Shown here in pieces: positions 17,165-26,667 of a stretch of DNA of 64,000 bases. The translations under genes and the position numbers were made by a program. The stretch spans positions 124,001-188,000 of the forward strand of contig JACKOB010000002.1 in the NCBI GenBank assembly GCA_024234575.1, read 5' to 3'. The stretch comes from Hahellaceae bacterium. GTDB lineage: Bacteria > Pseudomonadota > Gammaproteobacteria > Pseudomonadales > Oleiphilaceae. Position 1 is the stretch's first letter. Every line of letters begins with the position of its first letter. The notes under the pieces were generated by a model. That model was not told where the DNA came from, made no database searches, and saw only the letters and a list, made by a program, of their open reading frames with translations.

Positions 17165-17727
17165 ATACCTGACCCCATATTGATTCTGCCGGCTTATAGC
17201 ACCCGAAACTTACGGTGTTGGCAGAACGGCTTTTTTATTTGTTTTTCTATCTTAACGACACCACATCATGAAATCGAGTAATTATTACCCCGGCCACCAA
17301 CCCCTAGCGTTATTATCAGCCATAAAATGTGAACGGCTAGTCAATAATCTAAAAAAGGATTTGTTAAACCCAGGCTTTCGCGAAAAAAACGTCCGTCATG
17401 CCCGCAAACGCTACAATTCACCAAACGTCTGTAACAAAATTTAACATTTCTGCTCTTTTTACTGACATATACTCAGATCAAAGAGTTACCGCACTTTCAT
17501 CAATTCCCCTGCAACTCCCTACGACCAATGTCTAAGACGAGTTGTGAGCTAAATCACAGTTATAGTAGGGGCAATCGATAGAGAATCTGAGCAAGGTCAA
17601 TATTTGATCACCACCGACACTGACATAATAAAAATGACGGTGGTACAAGCAGTACACATCAGGGATGGTCAACAATAACGACTAAGGATAGAAATATCGA
17701 ACAAGCGAATATTGGGGAGAGCGATTA
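17165..17727. other. 563-bp divergent intergenic region, WS/DGAT versus alpha/beta hydrolase
   Basis: No coding sequence is evident. It holds a perfect CRP-type site (17543-17558, listed separately), a TATAGT hexamer at 17561-17566, and AT-rich stretches. The hydrolase start is served by GGGGAGAG at about 17713-17720. The length and the CRP site suggest a regulated promoter region for one or both flanking lipid genes. I found no hairpin terminator or small ORF worth calling. Confidence 0.5.
17543..17558. promoter_or_regulatory. CRP/Vfr-type binding site
   Basis: TGTGA-GCTAAA-TCACA matches the CRP consensus half-sites exactly, with the canonical 6-base spacer. It lies 170 bp before the hydrolase ATG at 17728 and 379 bp from the WS/DGAT start. 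Its centre (17550.5) would fit activation at -41.5 of a start near 17592, though no good -10 is visible there. A TATAGT at 17561 would instead put it across the promoter, as a repressor. Confidence 0.6.
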
Positions 17728-18657
17728 ATGAAATCGAGCCACGCCCGTAAGTTGATAAAGTCAATTGATCCGACCTATACGGAAATGTTTTCCGGCCGGG
17801 TGTATCAGGTTGGCAAAGGCGCCGTTTCTGTAAGAAATCACAGCGGTGAAGCAGACCATACCGTTATTGGGGTGCACGGGTTCCTTGAAAACCATTGCTA
17901 CTTCACGCAAAGCTATCAGCAGCCAAACACAGAGCTGATTTTACTTACCTGTAGCAACTACCATATCCCGGTGAGTGGCCCTGTAATTGAGAAACCTGAC
18001 TGGGAAGTTCCCATTAAGTATCTCGAAGGTACGATTGAGTATGACGCCTGCATTCTTAATCAGGTTTTGTTAAATCTGCCGAAAACCAAGAATATTCGCA
18101 TACACGGCCACTCAAGAGGTGGCGCAGTGATAATCGAAGCGGTTCGTCAACAGCCTGAGCTTTACGAACACATTGATATCGTTCTAGAGGCGCCAGTATT
18201 ACCGCAAGGGCAACTTCACCCTCTGGTAACGGCACTACTTGATCCGTTAAGCCATGGTATGTGGCCTTGGGTTGTCAGGCTGATCAACAGCACACCCTCT
18301 TCATCCTACGGCCAGACATTTTTCGGCAAGATGAACCCACGCAAAAAAGTGCTGTTAAATAAACTATTCACCGCAACCAAAGATCATCTCACCATCGTTC
18401 GTAATATTGAAAACATCATGGCGTGGATGGAAAAAACACAAGTAGATGTTTATCAGCATTTAAAACATGGCACCTTTCTCATCCCTAAGGTAGATCGCAT
18501 TCTTGATCGCGAAGCAATGCTGGCCAGCGCAGAAAGCAGCCCTAACAGCGTTCGAATTGTTGAAACAGACGCAGGCAGTCACTTCGTAACCCTTGAAAGT
18601 GTCGACTGGGTACCTTCGCTTAATTACATTCCGGTAAAAAAGATGGCGGTTAGTTAA
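17728..18657 (+). CDS. alpha/beta hydrolase
   Basis: 309 residues, no signal peptide. The alpha/beta hydrolase landmarks are visible: IGVHGFLENH (oxyanion strand and loop, about 47-56), the nucleophile elbow GHSRGG (about 128-133, Ser nucleophile) and a C-terminal DAGSHFVTLES with the likely catalytic His. An acid residue is probably in the LIPKVDRILDRE region. The substrate is unknown. Context (WS/DGAT, FFLEELY-type and polyhydroxyalkanoate-system genes) suggests an esterase or lipase acting on storage lipid or a similar ester, which is inference. It is preceded by a CRP-type site. Confidence 0.8.
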   Translation: MKSSHARKLIKSIDPTYTEMFSGRVYQVGKGAVSVRNHSGEADHTVIGVHGFLENHCYFTQSYQQPNTELILLTCSNYHIPVSGPVIEKPDWEVPIKYLEGTIEYDACILNQVLLNLPKTKNIRIHGHSRGGAVIIEAVRQQPELYEHIDIVLEAPVLPQGQLHPLVTALLDPLSHGMWPWVVRLINSTPSSSYGQTFFGKMNPRKKVLLNKLFTATKDHLTIVRNIENIMAWMEKTQVDVYQHLKHGTFLIPKVDRILDREAMLASAESSPNSVRIVETDAGSHFVTLESVDWVPSLNYIPVKKMAVS

Positions 18658-18672
18658 TATCAGCTAACCGCC
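18645..18672 (+). terminator. hairpin spanning the stop of the alpha/beta hydrolase gene
   Basis: GGCGGTTAG (18645-18653) and CTAACCGCC (18664-18672) form a perfect 9-bp stem with the stop codon in the loop. The following CCCTCTTGTCTTG is only weakly U-rich, so termination efficiency is uncertain. Confidence 0.5.
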
Positions 18673-18833
18673 CCCTCTTGTCTTGTCCATACTTCATACA
18701 ATAAATCACTGCAGCGCTGCTCTCGTTTAAACATTTAACGCCAGAGCAGCGCTTTGTTGTTGTACATTTCACCCAAAAACAACAGAATACCCGCTGAAGA
18801 CATAGCCCCATCCATCTGAAGGGAGTTGGATAG

Positions 18834-19628
18834 ATGTACCGACACAAGCTGTTAAACCCTCGTCCTGCGAATGCGACTGCAGAAAAACTACAAACGGTCT
18901 TACTGGCTTACCATGACTTCCGCGCGGCAATGGAAACTGATCCCCTGCAAGAAAAAGTCATCGCGTTAGCCGCCTGGCAATCCCAGCGACTCAAACATAC
19001 TCACCAAGACCTTTACCTTTTGCCAGCCTATAAAAGCGGGCTGAACTTTTTGCTGGAAGATCTCTATGCGCCAAAAGACTTCAGTCAGCGTGATAATGAT
19101 ATCGACCGCATTTACCCAACGATGGTCAAGCTGCTGCCAGAGACTTTGTTATATACCGTCGCGGCATTAGTAGAACTTAATCTTCTAAGCAGAAAGCTTG
19201 ATCTGGCCCTGGCCAACGTCCTCTATAAGCAGATGCAAATAAATAAGATTGATGCTGAAGTGTACGCAGAGGCCTACCGAATCTGTGATAACAAAAAAGA
19301 GCGCCTGCATCAGATCCAGCTAATCGCTAACATCGGTGATGACCTTGACCGTTATGTACACAGTAAATTTTTAAACTTTACTCTGAAGATGACCAGAAAA
19401 CCTGCGGAGATCGCCGGGGTAGGTGCACTGCATGACTTTCTGTTTCGCGGCTTTCAGGCGTTTAAAAGCATGGATAGTGTTGATCTGTTACTAGAACAAA
19501 TTATTGAGCGGGAAACCTGTTTGCTTGAGCAGATATACAACCAGCACCCAACTCCACTGGCTCTCCCATCACATTTCACCAAGCCCTGGCATCAACGTAG
19601 TGTGCACGACCATAACGCTTCTGTATAA
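18834..19628 (+). CDS. FFLEELY-motif family protein (all-helical, unknown function)
   Basis: 264 residues, predicted almost entirely helical and soluble. The segment LNFLLEDLYAPKDFSQRDNDI (starting near residue 68) corresponds to the FFLEELY motif that names this gammaproteobacterial family; here it reads FLLEDLY. Further conserved-looking segments are RIYPTMVKLLPETL and ALHDFLFRGFQAFKSM. The function is unknown. The start is supported by GGAG with an 8-base spacer. It lies between the alpha/beta hydrolase and the polyhydroxyalkanoate-system gene. Confidence 0.7.
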   Translation: MYRHKLLNPRPANATAEKLQTVLLAYHDFRAAMETDPLQEKVIALAAWQSQRLKHTHQDLYLLPAYKSGLNFLLEDLYAPKDFSQRDNDIDRIYPTMVKLLPETLLYTVAALVELNLLSRKLDLALANVLYKQMQINKIDAEVYAEAYRICDNKKERLHQIQLIANIGDDLDRYVHSKFLNFTLKMTRKPAEIAGVGALHDFLFRGFQAFKSMDSVDLLLEQIIERETCLLEQIYNQHPTPLALPSHFTKPWHQRSVHDHNASV

Positions 19629-19639
19629 CAAACACTAAC

Positions 19640-19667
19640 ACTGCCTGCTAAGCGACGGTCAGGCAGT
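19640..19667. terminator. hairpin between convergent genes, probable bidirectional terminator
   Basis: ACTGCCTG (19640-19647) pairs with CAGGCAGT (19660-19667), an 8-bp stem with a 12-base loop. It lies 12 bases past the FFLEELY-type gene and overlaps the last codons of the convergent PHA-system gene. There is no strong U-tract on either strand. Confidence 0.45.
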
Positions 19668-19949
19668 AGTATCCCCTTCGATCAGGCCATCTAGATGATC
19701 ATGAATCTCTTTCTCGATGCGACCTTTGAATGGCCGCAGCAAAAAACCTAACTCCATGCGTATATGTATAAGGTGAGGCTGCACTGTCAATTTACCTTTA
19801 GCGCCACTTCTGGAAAACGTTAAAGTATCGCCCTGCCAGGTGTAATTTACATCAAACCTGTCAGACAAACTTTTAGCCAATTCGTCCGAGGCGGCAATTG
19901 CATGATCATGGTCTAACGTATGATGGCGCTGTATTTCAATAACTGACAT
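19659..19949 (-). CDS. polyhydroxyalkanoic acid system family protein
   Basis: 96 residues from ATG 19949 (MSVIEIQRHHTLDHDHA), chosen over an in-frame GTG at 19964 because family members start with a similar MSxIxIxxxHxL pattern. The pattern SDELAKSLSDRFDVNYTWQGDTLTFSRSG and GKLTVQPHLIHIRMELGFLL matches the small family found near PHA granule genes. Family proteins are thought to associate with the granule or its regulation; the exact role is not known. In Pseudomonas, pha genes lie beside ubiE as here, which supports the assignment. No PHA synthase or phasin gene is in the window. Confidence 0.78.
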   Translation of the reverse strand: MSVIEIQRHHTLDHDHAIAASDELAKSLSDRFDVNYTWQGDTLTFSRSGAKGKLTVQPHLIHIRMELGFLLRPFKGRIEKEIHDHLDGLIEGDTTA

Positions 19950-20264
19950 ATAGTGTGTTACCACTTACGGGTGAATTAGAAACATATCATCAACCTTTTA
20001 ATCTGTGCACCACAATCGGGTGTCACAATTAAATATGCTGATACAACCTGTATTGGTTAAGTTTATCATAAGGCCACCAGAATGCAGGCACGGATTCACT
20101 TTTGCTAAATCTTTGAGCAAGTGTTTTCCCTGGTGCAAACTTGACGCTGATTAGGACAAAAACACCAAGCCGTTGTAGAATACGCAGCAATATTCGAGCG
20201 GCGCTAACAAGTACTTACCAGAGCCCCGCTAAGTTGCGATCATACAGGCAGACAGGAACCTTTC
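19950..20264. other. intergenic region upstream of ubiE
   Basis: No gene is evident in 315 bp between the divergent PHA-system gene and ubiE. A possible sigma70 promoter is AGGACA (20153-20158), 17 bases, then TAGAAT (20176-20181), about 85 bases before the ubiE ATG. AGGA with a 7-base spacer serves as the ubiE ribosome site. Nothing else stands out. Confidence 0.35.
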
Positions 20265-21056
20265 ATGAGTCAGATTACGGACAGCCAAAAACCAGAAGCC
20301 TCTGCACATCAAACCGGCGGGCAAACGCACTTCGGCTATAAAAACGTTCCCATTCAGGAAAAAGAAGCCCGTGTCGCTGACGTATTTCATTCAGTTGCCA
20401 GCAAATACGACCTCATGAACGATTTGATGTCTGCGGGGATACACCGTCTATGGAAACGCTTCACCATTGAAACAAGCGGCGTAAGAAAGGGCCACCGCGT
20501 GCTGGATATCGCTGGCGGCACCGGCGACCTGACAATGAAATTTGCCGATATCGTCGGTGATGATGGTGAGGTTGTTTTAGCGGACATCAATGCCTCAATG
20601 CTAAAAGTTGGACGAGATCGCCTGTTAGACAAAGGCTATGGCAGGAACATCGAATTTGTTCAGGCTAATGCCGAATGCCTGCCTTTTCCTGATAATCACT
20701 TCGACTGTGTCAGCATTGCTTTTGGGCTGCGCAATGTTACCAACAAAGACAGAGCCATTGAATCGATGCTGCGCGTGCTTAAGCCGGGCGGAAGATTGCT
20801 TATTCTGGAGTTCTCGAAACCAGTATTGCCGATTATCAGCAAAGCCTATGACCTGTACTCGTTTACCGCATTACCTGTTATGGGGAAACTCATTGCCGGC
20901 GACAGCGAAAGTTATCAGTATCTTGCCGAATCAATCAGAATGCATCCTGACCAGGAAACACTGAAAGCAATGATGGAAACAGCCGGCTTCGCACGTTGCA
21001 AGTTTTACAACATGACTGCGGGCGTTGTCGCATTGCATACAGGCATCAAACCCTGA
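20265..21056 (+). CDS. ubiE: demethylmenaquinone/ubiquinone C-methyltransferase
   Basis: 263 residues, close to the E. coli 251. The SAM-binding motif I is DIAGGTGD (81-88). Further typical segments are [46 protein letters not shown] and the C-terminal [14 protein letters not shown]. The enzyme methylates C-2 of the quinone ring in ubiquinone (and menaquinone) synthesis in the soluble Ubi complex. It is the first gene of ubiE-ubiJ-ubiB; its TGA overlaps the ubiJ ATG (TGATG). Confidence 0.96.
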   Translation: MSQITDSQKPEASAHQTGGQTHFGYKNVPIQEKEARVADVFHSVASKYDLMNDLMSAGIHRLWKRFTIETSGVRKGHRVLDIAGGTGDLTMKFADIVGDDGEVVLADINASMLKVGRDRLLDKGYGRNIEFVQANAECLPFPDNHFDCVSIAFGLRNVTNKDRAIESMLRVLKPGGRLLILEFSKPVLPIISKAYDLYSFTALPVMGKLIAGDSESYQYLAESIRMHPDQETLKAMMETAGFARCKFYNMTAGVVALHTGIKP

Positions 21057-21691
21057 TGGCCATTGATCCGGTAATAGTCAGTTCTATGACGGCCGCAATC
21101 GAAGAGGCAATCAATAAAACGTTGCAATACTCGCCTGCCTCGCAAAAGCATATTGATCAGCTAGATGGTGCTGTCATCGACATCTGTACCGATCCGTTCA
21201 ACATCCGGCTACAGTTTGGCAATCAGCGAATATTCATTCATCACCAGACTGACGAGTCACCTGCCCAAGCAACTATTTCAGGCAGCCCGCTGGCACTGCT
21301 TCGCCTGGCAACGTCTTCTGAATCGCTGACAAACCTGGGCAAGAACAGCGTAGTCATTGAGGGAGATAGTGAAACAATTCAGCAACTCTATGCGTTCGTA
21401 AAAACGCTGGATATTGATTACGAAGCAATGCTGGCGGAAATCACCGGAGGTATACCGGCACACTTTATTGGCAGCAGTTTTAGAAGTCTGCGCCGGTGGA
21501 CAAAATCTGCCAACGAAAGCATGGAAAGCAATATTGAAGAATACCTTCAGGAAGAAGGCCGACAAGTGCCAGCCCGCGTCGAAACTGAAATATTTGCTGA
21601 CGAAGTGGACGAATTGACCCTTGCCGTCGACCGTCTGGCAGCCAGAATTGAATTGCTCGTACAACAAAAGAAAGAGAGCCCGAACACATAA
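21056..21691 (+). CDS. ubiJ: ubiquinone biosynthesis accessory factor with SCP2 domain
   Basis: 211 residues from ATG 21056 ([11 protein letters not shown]), which overlaps the ubiE stop by one base; an in-frame start at 20996 lies inside ubiE and is rejected. The N-terminal SCP2 lipid-binding domain (about 25-110: VIDICTDPFNIRLQFGNQRIFI, ATISGSPLALLRLA) and the C-terminal coiled coil (VDELTLAVDRLAARIELLVQQ) are those of UbiJ (YigP). UbiJ works with UbiK as scaffold and lipid carrier of the late ubiquinone complex. The position between ubiE and ubiB is the conserved one. Confidence 0.93.
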   Translation: MAIDPVIVSSMTAAIEEAINKTLQYSPASQKHIDQLDGAVIDICTDPFNIRLQFGNQRIFIHHQTDESPAQATISGSPLALLRLATSSESLTNLGKNSVVIEGDSETIQQLYAFVKTLDIDYEAMLAEITGGIPAHFIGSSFRSLRRWTKSANESMESNIEEYLQEEGRQVPARVETEIFADEVDELTLAVDRLAARIELLVQQKKESPNT

Positions 21692-21788
21692 ATCTCTTTG
21701 TGGTCATAGTTGTGCCCATTTTGCACGAGTACAGCATTTATATTCGAAACAAACTCATTCATACGATTAAGACTGGAAGCCGCAGATA

Positions 21789-23441
21789 GTGACAAGAATT
21801 AAGCGCCTACTCAAAATTACCAAGGTAATCTGCAAGTATCGCCTGGATGAATTTGTGCCCGTAATGCACCTGCCGCCCGCACTAAAGCTTCTATTTATGC
21901 TGGCGCCCTGGCACCTTTTTCCAAAACCCAAGCAAGCGCCGGGAGAAAGGATCAGGCTGGCTCTCGAAGAGCTTGGCCCTATATTTGTTAAATTTGGCCA
22001 GATTCTCTCAACAAGAAGAGATTTATTACCAGATGATATTGCTGAAGAGTTAAAAAAACTTCAGGATCGAGTACCGCCATTCGATTCGAAGGTCGCCATC
22101 GCCATCATCGAAAAAAGCCTGAAAGCCCCTGTTAGTGAAGTGTTTACAACCTTTGACTCAGCACCGCTGGCATCTGCTTCAGTTGCCCAGGTGCATACTG
22201 CGACGCTACGCAATGGCGACAAAGTCATCGTCAAGGTCATTCGGCCCGACATTAAACCAGTGATTAACCAGGACATCGCGCTGATGATGACCATGGCCAG
22301 CCTATTGGAGAAGTTTTGGGAAGATGGCGCCAGACTTCGTCCGGTCGAAGTCGTTCAGGATTACCAGTCGACAATCCTCGATGAGCTTGATTTACAACGG
22401 GAAGCTGCCAATGCATCACAGCTAAGGCGCAATTTCGAAAACTCTCCCCTAATCTATATTCCAAAAATCTACTGGGATTACACACATCCATCCGTTTTGG
22501 TGATGGAGCGGATATACGGTATTCCTGTTGCCGATGTCGACACGTTAAAAAGCAACCACATAGATCTCAAACGATTAGCAGAAAAAGGTGTCGAGATTTT
22601 CTTCACGCAGGTTTTTCGTGACAGCTTCTTCCATGCAGACATGCATCCTGGAAATATTTTTGTTGCCCAACACTCACCACATGATCCACAGTACATCGCC
22701 GTAGATTTCGGCATTATGGGGAGCTTGACCCCCGCAGATCAGGGCTATCTGGCGCGTAATCTGCTGGCGTTCTTTCAGCGCGATTATCACCAGGTCGCAC
22801 AACTGCATATTCAGTCAGGGTGGGTACCTGCCAGCACCAAAGTGAATGAGTTCGAGTCGGCTATCCGCACAGTCTGCGAACCGATTTTTGAAAAGCCGTT
22901 AAAAGACATATCTTTCGGAAACTTTTTGCTGCGTCTGTTTCAAACAGCTCGGCGCTTCGATATGGAAGTACAGCCACAACTTGTCTTGCTACAAAAAACG
23001 CTGCTCAATATCGAAGGTCTTGGCAGGCAGTTATATCCAGACCTCGACTTATGGTCCACCGCACAACCCTATCTCGAGGGCTGGATGCGTGAACGCATGG
23101 CGCCTCTGGGAATGTTGAAATCGTTAAAAAACAATATCCCTGACTGGCTGGAACAAACGCCGGAAATGCCACAATTGCTGCATGATGCCATCAAGCAGAT
23201 CAGCCAAATGAACAGCCCACAGCGGGTGGAAATTGATAGACAAATAGCAGAGCAGAACAAAAAATCGCGCAACAGCCTCTTGGGTGCGCATAAAGATTAC
23301 GTCATCGCTGCAACCTTATTTACTGCAGCCTGGCTGACACAAGACAGCGAAGTTATCACCTGGATTAAAGCATTATCACCCTTTAGCATTTTTCTGGGCG
23401 CAGTAGGCATTTACTATTTGGTTAGACGGAAATCCATATGA
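21789..23441 (+). CDS. ubiB: ABC1/ADCK-family atypical kinase-like ubiquinone biosynthesis protein
   Basis: 550 residues with GTG start, as long as E. coli UbiB (546). The family-specific [14 protein letters not shown] (KxGQ motif from Lys68) and later [13 protein letters not shown] (Ala-rich loop), [38 protein letters not shown] and the AVDFGIMG (DFG) are all present. The C-terminus has two membrane helices ([13 protein letters not shown] and [14 protein letters not shown]). It has ATPase activity needed for ubiquinone production, perhaps by extracting polyprenyl intermediates from the membrane. It overlaps hisI by 4 bases (ATGA). Confidence 0.96.
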   Translation: MTRIKRLLKITKVICKYRLDEFVPVMHLPPALKLLFMLAPWHLFPKPKQAPGERIRLALEELGPIFVKFGQILSTRRDLLPDDIAEELKKLQDRVPPFDSKVAIAIIEKSLKAPVSEVFTTFDSAPLASASVAQVHTATLRNGDKVIVKVIRPDIKPVINQDIALMMTMASLLEKFWEDGARLRPVEVVQDYQSTILDELDLQREAANASQLRRNFENSPLIYIPKIYWDYTHPSVLVMERIYGIPVADVDTLKSNHIDLKRLAEKGVEIFFTQVFRDSFFHADMHPGNIFVAQHSPHDPQYIAVDFGIMGSLTPADQGYLARNLLAFFQRDYHQVAQLHIQSGWVPASTKVNEFESAIRTVCEPIFEKPLKDISFGNFLLRLFQTARRFDMEVQPQLVLLQKTLLNIEGLGRQLYPDLDLWSTAQPYLEGWMRERMAPLGMLKSLKNNIPDWLEQTPEMPQLLHDAIKQISQMNSPQRVEIDRQIAEQNKKSRNSLLGAHKDYVIAATLFTAAWLTQDSEVITWIKALSPFSIFLGAVGIYYLVRRKSI

Positions 23442-23851
23442 CAGAAAACGCACTCCCACTATGGCTCGAACAAATTAAATGGACAGATGATGGCCTTGTG
23501 CCAGCCATCGCTCAAGACTACCAAACTGGAGAGCTGCTGATGATGGCCTGGATGAACGCCGAGTCGCTAAGCCTCAGCGTTCAGGAGAACCGCGCGATCT
23601 ACTGGTCACGCTCCCGTAAAAGCTTGTGGCGTAAGGGCGAGTCATCAGGTAACGTGCAACAGCTGCACGAAATAAGGCTCGACTGCGATAACGACGTCAT
23701 TGTATTGAAAGTAAAACAGTTGGGAAATGTCGCCTGTCATACCGGCCGTCGTTCCTGCTTCTACAAAAAACTGGATAACACAGGCAACGGCTACACCTGG
23801 ACCGACGTTGAACCCGTCCTCAAAGATCCCAAGGAGATGTATCAACAATGA
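23438..23851 (+). CDS. hisI: phosphoribosyl-AMP cyclohydrolase
   Basis: 137 residues, monofunctional HisI. It opens the ring of PR-AMP in histidine synthesis, cytoplasmic. Conserved elements: [40 protein letters not shown] and the metal-binding [14 protein letters not shown] overlaps join it to ubiB upstream and to hisE downstream. Separate hisI and hisE next to ubiB and tat genes is the Pseudomonas arrangement, unlike the fused enterobacterial hisIE. Confidence 0.96.
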   Translation: MTENALPLWLEQIKWTDDGLVPAIAQDYQTGELLMMAWMNAESLSLSVQENRAIYWSRSRKSLWRKGESSGNVQQLHEIRLDCDNDVIVLKVKQLGNVACHTGRRSCFYKKLDNTGNGYTWTDVEPVLKDPKEMYQQ

Positions 23852-24186
23852 CATCACATAACGATACCCTTGCCCAGCTAACAGAAGTTCTGGCACAGCG
23901 AAAGATGGCAGACCCGGAATCATCCTATGTTGCCAGCCTGCACAAAAAAGGGCTAAACAAAATTCTGGAAAAAGTTGGCGAAGAGTGCTTTGAAACCGTT
24001 ATCGCCGCAAAAGATGCCATGAGCACGGGCAATAAAGATGAATTGGTCTACGAAACAGCAGACCTCTGGTTTCACTCGTTGGTCATGCTCTCACACCTCG
24101 ATTTAAGCGCTGAGGATGTCCTGAAAGAACTGGCAAGAAGGTTCGACCTCTCCGGTCTGGAAGAAAAAGCATCCCGCGACCAGTAA
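23848..24186 (+). CDS. hisE: phosphoribosyl-ATP pyrophosphatase
   Basis: 112 residues of the MazG-like all-helical fold. [24 protein letters not shown] carries the acidic metal-binding residues (EE..E) and [20 protein letters not shown] the second set. It hydrolyses PR-ATP to PR-AMP, the step before HisI. Its start overlaps the hisI stop (ATGA at 23848-23851). Confidence 0.96.
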   Translation: MTSHNDTLAQLTEVLAQRKMADPESSYVASLHKKGLNKILEKVGEECFETVIAAKDAMSTGNKDELVYETADLWFHSLVMLSHLDLSAEDVLKELARRFDLSGLEEKASRDQ

Positions 24187-24314
24187 CAAGTCGGTACAGG
24201 ATGGTTACTCTTGATCTAAACCATATGTACCGGGTGATTTTCATGTAGAATAGCAACCAGTAACGATCAAAACTTGGTTCAGTTTTTTATCAGAATAACC
24301 GGAGATTTAGTTCA

Positions 24315-24572
24315 ATGGGCGGTATCAGTGTTTGGCAATTACTTATCATTTTCGCAATTATCATTTTACTATTCGGCACCAAGAAGCTGCGCAACCTCGG
24401 CTCTGACCTGGGTGGCGCTGTAAAAGGCTTCAAAAAATCACTATCCGATGAAGAAAAAACGGATGAAAACACGGTGTCGCCTGTTATAGACAATCCGGCG
24501 CAGCGCGTTGATGCAACACCTCCAAAAACCGGCACAGAACAACCCGTTAAGAAAGAAAACCAGCATTCCTGA
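24315..24572 (+). CDS. tatA: Sec-independent protein translocase subunit TatA
   Basis: 85 residues: one N-terminal membrane helix ([17 protein letters not shown]), the hinge [10 protein letters not shown], an amphipathic helix ([14 protein letters not shown]) and an acidic disordered tail. TatA multimers form the transport path for folded proteins. GGAG lies 9 bases upstream of ATG. First of tatABC, 128 bases after hisE. Confidence 0.95.
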   Translation: MGGISVWQLLIIFAIIILLFGTKKLRNLGSDLGGAVKGFKKSLSDEEKTDENTVSPVIDNPAQRVDATPPKTGTEQPVKKENQHS

Positions 24573-24589
24573 GCATTTGAGTCGCACCT

Positions 24590-24955
24590 ATGTTTGATAT
24601 TGGTTTTCTTGAGTTGCTCCTTGTGGGTGTCATTGCGTTGTTAGTACTGGGCCCTGAAAGACTTCCAGGGGCTGCGCGCACTGCCGGAAAGTGGGTAGGC
24701 AAGGCGCGCAAAATGGTTGGCCAGGTATCTCAGGAAATCGATCGAGAGCTTAAAGCAGAAGAGTTACGAGAAAAACTTAAAAAAGAAGGCGATACGCTCG
24801 GCCTGGAGAAAATTCAGGGCACCGTCAAAGAGGCTCTCGACAAGGCAAAAGACTTCGAACACCTGGTTAATCAGGATGCATCTCCGTTAAGCCCTTCAGA
24901 AAGCCTTTCCCCAAGAGCAGCTGAAAGCACCACTAACGACCCACTCAAGCCTTAA
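24590..24955 (+). CDS. tatB: Sec-independent protein translocase subunit TatB
   Basis: 121 residues: membrane helix (FLELLLVGVIALLVLGPERLP, with the TatB-typical GPERLP hinge), then an amphipathic helix rich in Lys and a variable tail. TatB forms the twin-arginine receptor with TatC. Located 17 bases after tatA. Confidence 0.95.
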   Translation: MFDIGFLELLLVGVIALLVLGPERLPGAARTAGKWVGKARKMVGQVSQEIDRELKAEELREKLKKEGDTLGLEKIQGTVKEALDKAKDFEHLVNQDASPLSPSESLSPRAAESTTNDPLKP

Positions 24956-24978
24956 ATTTGCCTAGAAGAATGTAAAAC

Positions 24979-25734
24979 GTGACAGACACCGACGGAAACT
25001 CATCACAACAACCCCTGATTGAGCATTTGCTAGAACTACGCAACCGGCTGCTAAAGGCGGTGTTAAGTGTTCTCGTTATTTTTTGTGGTTTGTTTTACTT
25101 CGCCAATGATTTTTACCTGATTATATCGAAACCTTTACGCAGTCTGATGCCTGAAGGCTCAACGATGATCGCGACAGAAGTCGCCTCCCCGTTTTTAACT
25201 CCCTTTAAGCTCACCCTGGTACTGGCAGTTTTTCTTTCAATTCCTTACATTTTGTATCAGGTATGGAGCTTCATCGCACCGGGCTTGTATCGTCATGAGA
25301 AGAAGTTTGCTATTCCGCTTTTGGTCTCAAGTATATTTCTCTTTTACCTTGGGGTGCTGTTTGCCTACTTTGTCGTCTTCCCTCTCATATTCGGCTTTTT
25401 TACTACCGCAGGCCCTGAAGGCGTGGCAGTAATGACCGATATAGGCAAATATCTTGATTTCGTATTGAAGTTGTTTTTCGCCTTTGGTGTTGCTTTCGAG
25501 ATTCCCGTGGCAACCGTATTAATGATCAAGGCAGGCATGACGACAACAACGGATCTTCGAGAAAAGCGCCCTTATATCGTAGTAGGCTGCTTTATTGTTG
25601 GGATGCTGCTGACGCCGCCAGACATAATATCTCAGACATTACTGGCCGTCCCCATGTGGCTTCTTTTTGAAACCGGGCTCTTTTTCGGCCGCCTCATCGA
25701 AACGAAAGAAGAAGACGAAACAGAGGACGCGTAG
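24979..25734 (+). CDS. tatC: Sec-independent protein translocase subunit TatC
   Basis: 251 residues, GTG start, six membrane helices. Conserved: N-terminal [15 protein letters not shown], the periplasmic loop with [32 protein letters not shown], and [16 protein letters not shown]. TatC recognises the twin-arginine signal. Last of the tat operon; 29 bases separate it from rsmE, which may be cotranscribed. Confidence 0.95.
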   Translation: MTDTDGNSSQQPLIEHLLELRNRLLKAVLSVLVIFCGLFYFANDFYLIISKPLRSLMPEGSTMIATEVASPFLTPFKLTLVLAVFLSIPYILYQVWSFIAPGLYRHEKKFAIPLLVSSIFLFYLGVLFAYFVVFPLIFGFFTTAGPEGVAVMTDIGKYLDFVLKLFFAFGVAFEIPVATVLMIKAGMTTTTDLREKRPYIVVGCFIVGMLLTPPDIISQTLLAVPMWLLFETGLFFGRLIETKEEDETEDA

Positions 25735-25763
25735 CCCCTCATGCTCAAGCAAGGCGATCTTCT

Positions 25764-26483
25764 GTGAACATCCTCATTCTAAATCCCGACTGCTTTTTCG
25801 CCCCTGACCTGGCGAAGGTTAAAGGCAGGCAGCTGGCCCATATCCATAATGTACTTAAATGTGGCATCGGGGACACGCTCGAAATTGGGCTGGTCAACGG
25901 ACTGGTTGGCAGTGCTGAAATAATCGACATCAGCACCCATAGTGCCACAATTCGCTGCAACCTTTACAAAGAGCCACCACAACCTCTTCCTGTAACATTA
26001 ATCCTGGCCCTTCCCCGCCCCAAAATGATGAGGCGCGTGATACAAACCGTGGCTTCAATGGGTGTAAAAGAGCTGTTTCTGATCAACTCTTACAAAGTTG
26101 ATAAGAGCTACTGGTCTACACCCTGGCTCACGGAAGAAGCGTTGCACGAAAACCTTCTGCTCGGGCTTGAACAGGCCAAGGACACACGATTACCGCTCAT
26201 CCATCAGAGAAAACTATTCAAGCCGTTTGTAGAAGACGAGCTTGCCGCACTCAGTGCAGATAGCGCCAAATTTATTGCGCACCCGGGTAGCACGGCGGCA
26301 TGCCCAGTTAACATCACATCCAGGTCTACACTGGTTATAGGTCCTGAGGGTGGCTTCACTGAATACGAAGTAAACAAAATAACAGAGGTGGGCTTTACAC
26401 CTATTAACATGGGAAGCCGAATTTTTCGGGTCGAAACAGCCATACCTGCGCTTCTGGCTAAGATATTCCCCTTCTCTAACTGA
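25764..26483 (+). CDS. rsmE: 16S rRNA (uracil-1498-N3) methyltransferase
   Basis: 239 residues, GTG start. SPOUT-class methyltransferase with the C-terminal knot signature LVIGPEGGFTEYEVNKI and MGSRIFRVETAIPALLA, plus LPRPKMMRRVIQTVASMGVKEL. The PUA-like N-terminal domain starts with HIHNVLKCGIGD, matching the usual H-V-LR pattern. It modifies U1498 in the decoding region of the small subunit. It follows tatC, and the csrB-like gene comes 184 bases later. Confidence 0.95.
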   Translation: MNILILNPDCFFAPDLAKVKGRQLAHIHNVLKCGIGDTLEIGLVNGLVGSAEIIDISTHSATIRCNLYKEPPQPLPVTLILALPRPKMMRRVIQTVASMGVKELFLINSYKVDKSYWSTPWLTEEALHENLLLGLEQAKDTRLPLIHQRKLFKPFVEDELAALSADSAKFIAHPGSTAACPVNITSRSTLVIGPEGGFTEYEVNKITEVGFTPINMGSRIFRVETAIPALLAKIFPFSN

Positions 26484-26529
26484 ACTTTCCGATTGATTTA
26501 GACACAAAGTCTCGCCTACCCAACCAAGG

Positions 26530-26583
26530 TGTCACATCTGAAAACAGGTATCACCTCACACTTTTATGAAACACCTGTCACAT
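26530..26583. repeat. direct repeat TGTCACAT upstream of the csrB-like gene
   Basis: TGTCACAT occurs at 26530-26537 and again at 26576-26583, 46 bp apart, with AACAGGT (26543) and ACACCTGT (26571) between as an inverted pair. They lie upstream of the GacA-type box. They could be sites for another regulator of the sRNA or part of the rsmE 3' end. No protein assigned. Confidence 0.35.
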
Positions 26584-26593
26584 TATCTACCAA

Positions 26594-26611
26594 TGTAAGA
26601 GATATCCCACA
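26594..26611 (+). promoter_or_regulatory. GacA/UvrY-type upstream activating sequence of the csrB-like gene
   Basis: TGTAAG-AGATAT-CCCACA matches the GacA box (TGTAAG-N6-CTTACA) exactly in the left half and at 4 of 6 positions in the right half, with the correct spacing. Its centre is about 66 bases upstream of the predicted start near 26668, the usual placement for Csr/Rsm sRNA promoters. The candidate -10 is TATTAT (26655-26660). Confidence 0.65.
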
Positions 26612-26667
26612 AACACTATGGAAAAAGTCGCGCAACACTATTTTTTTCTGTGCGTATTATACAAATC

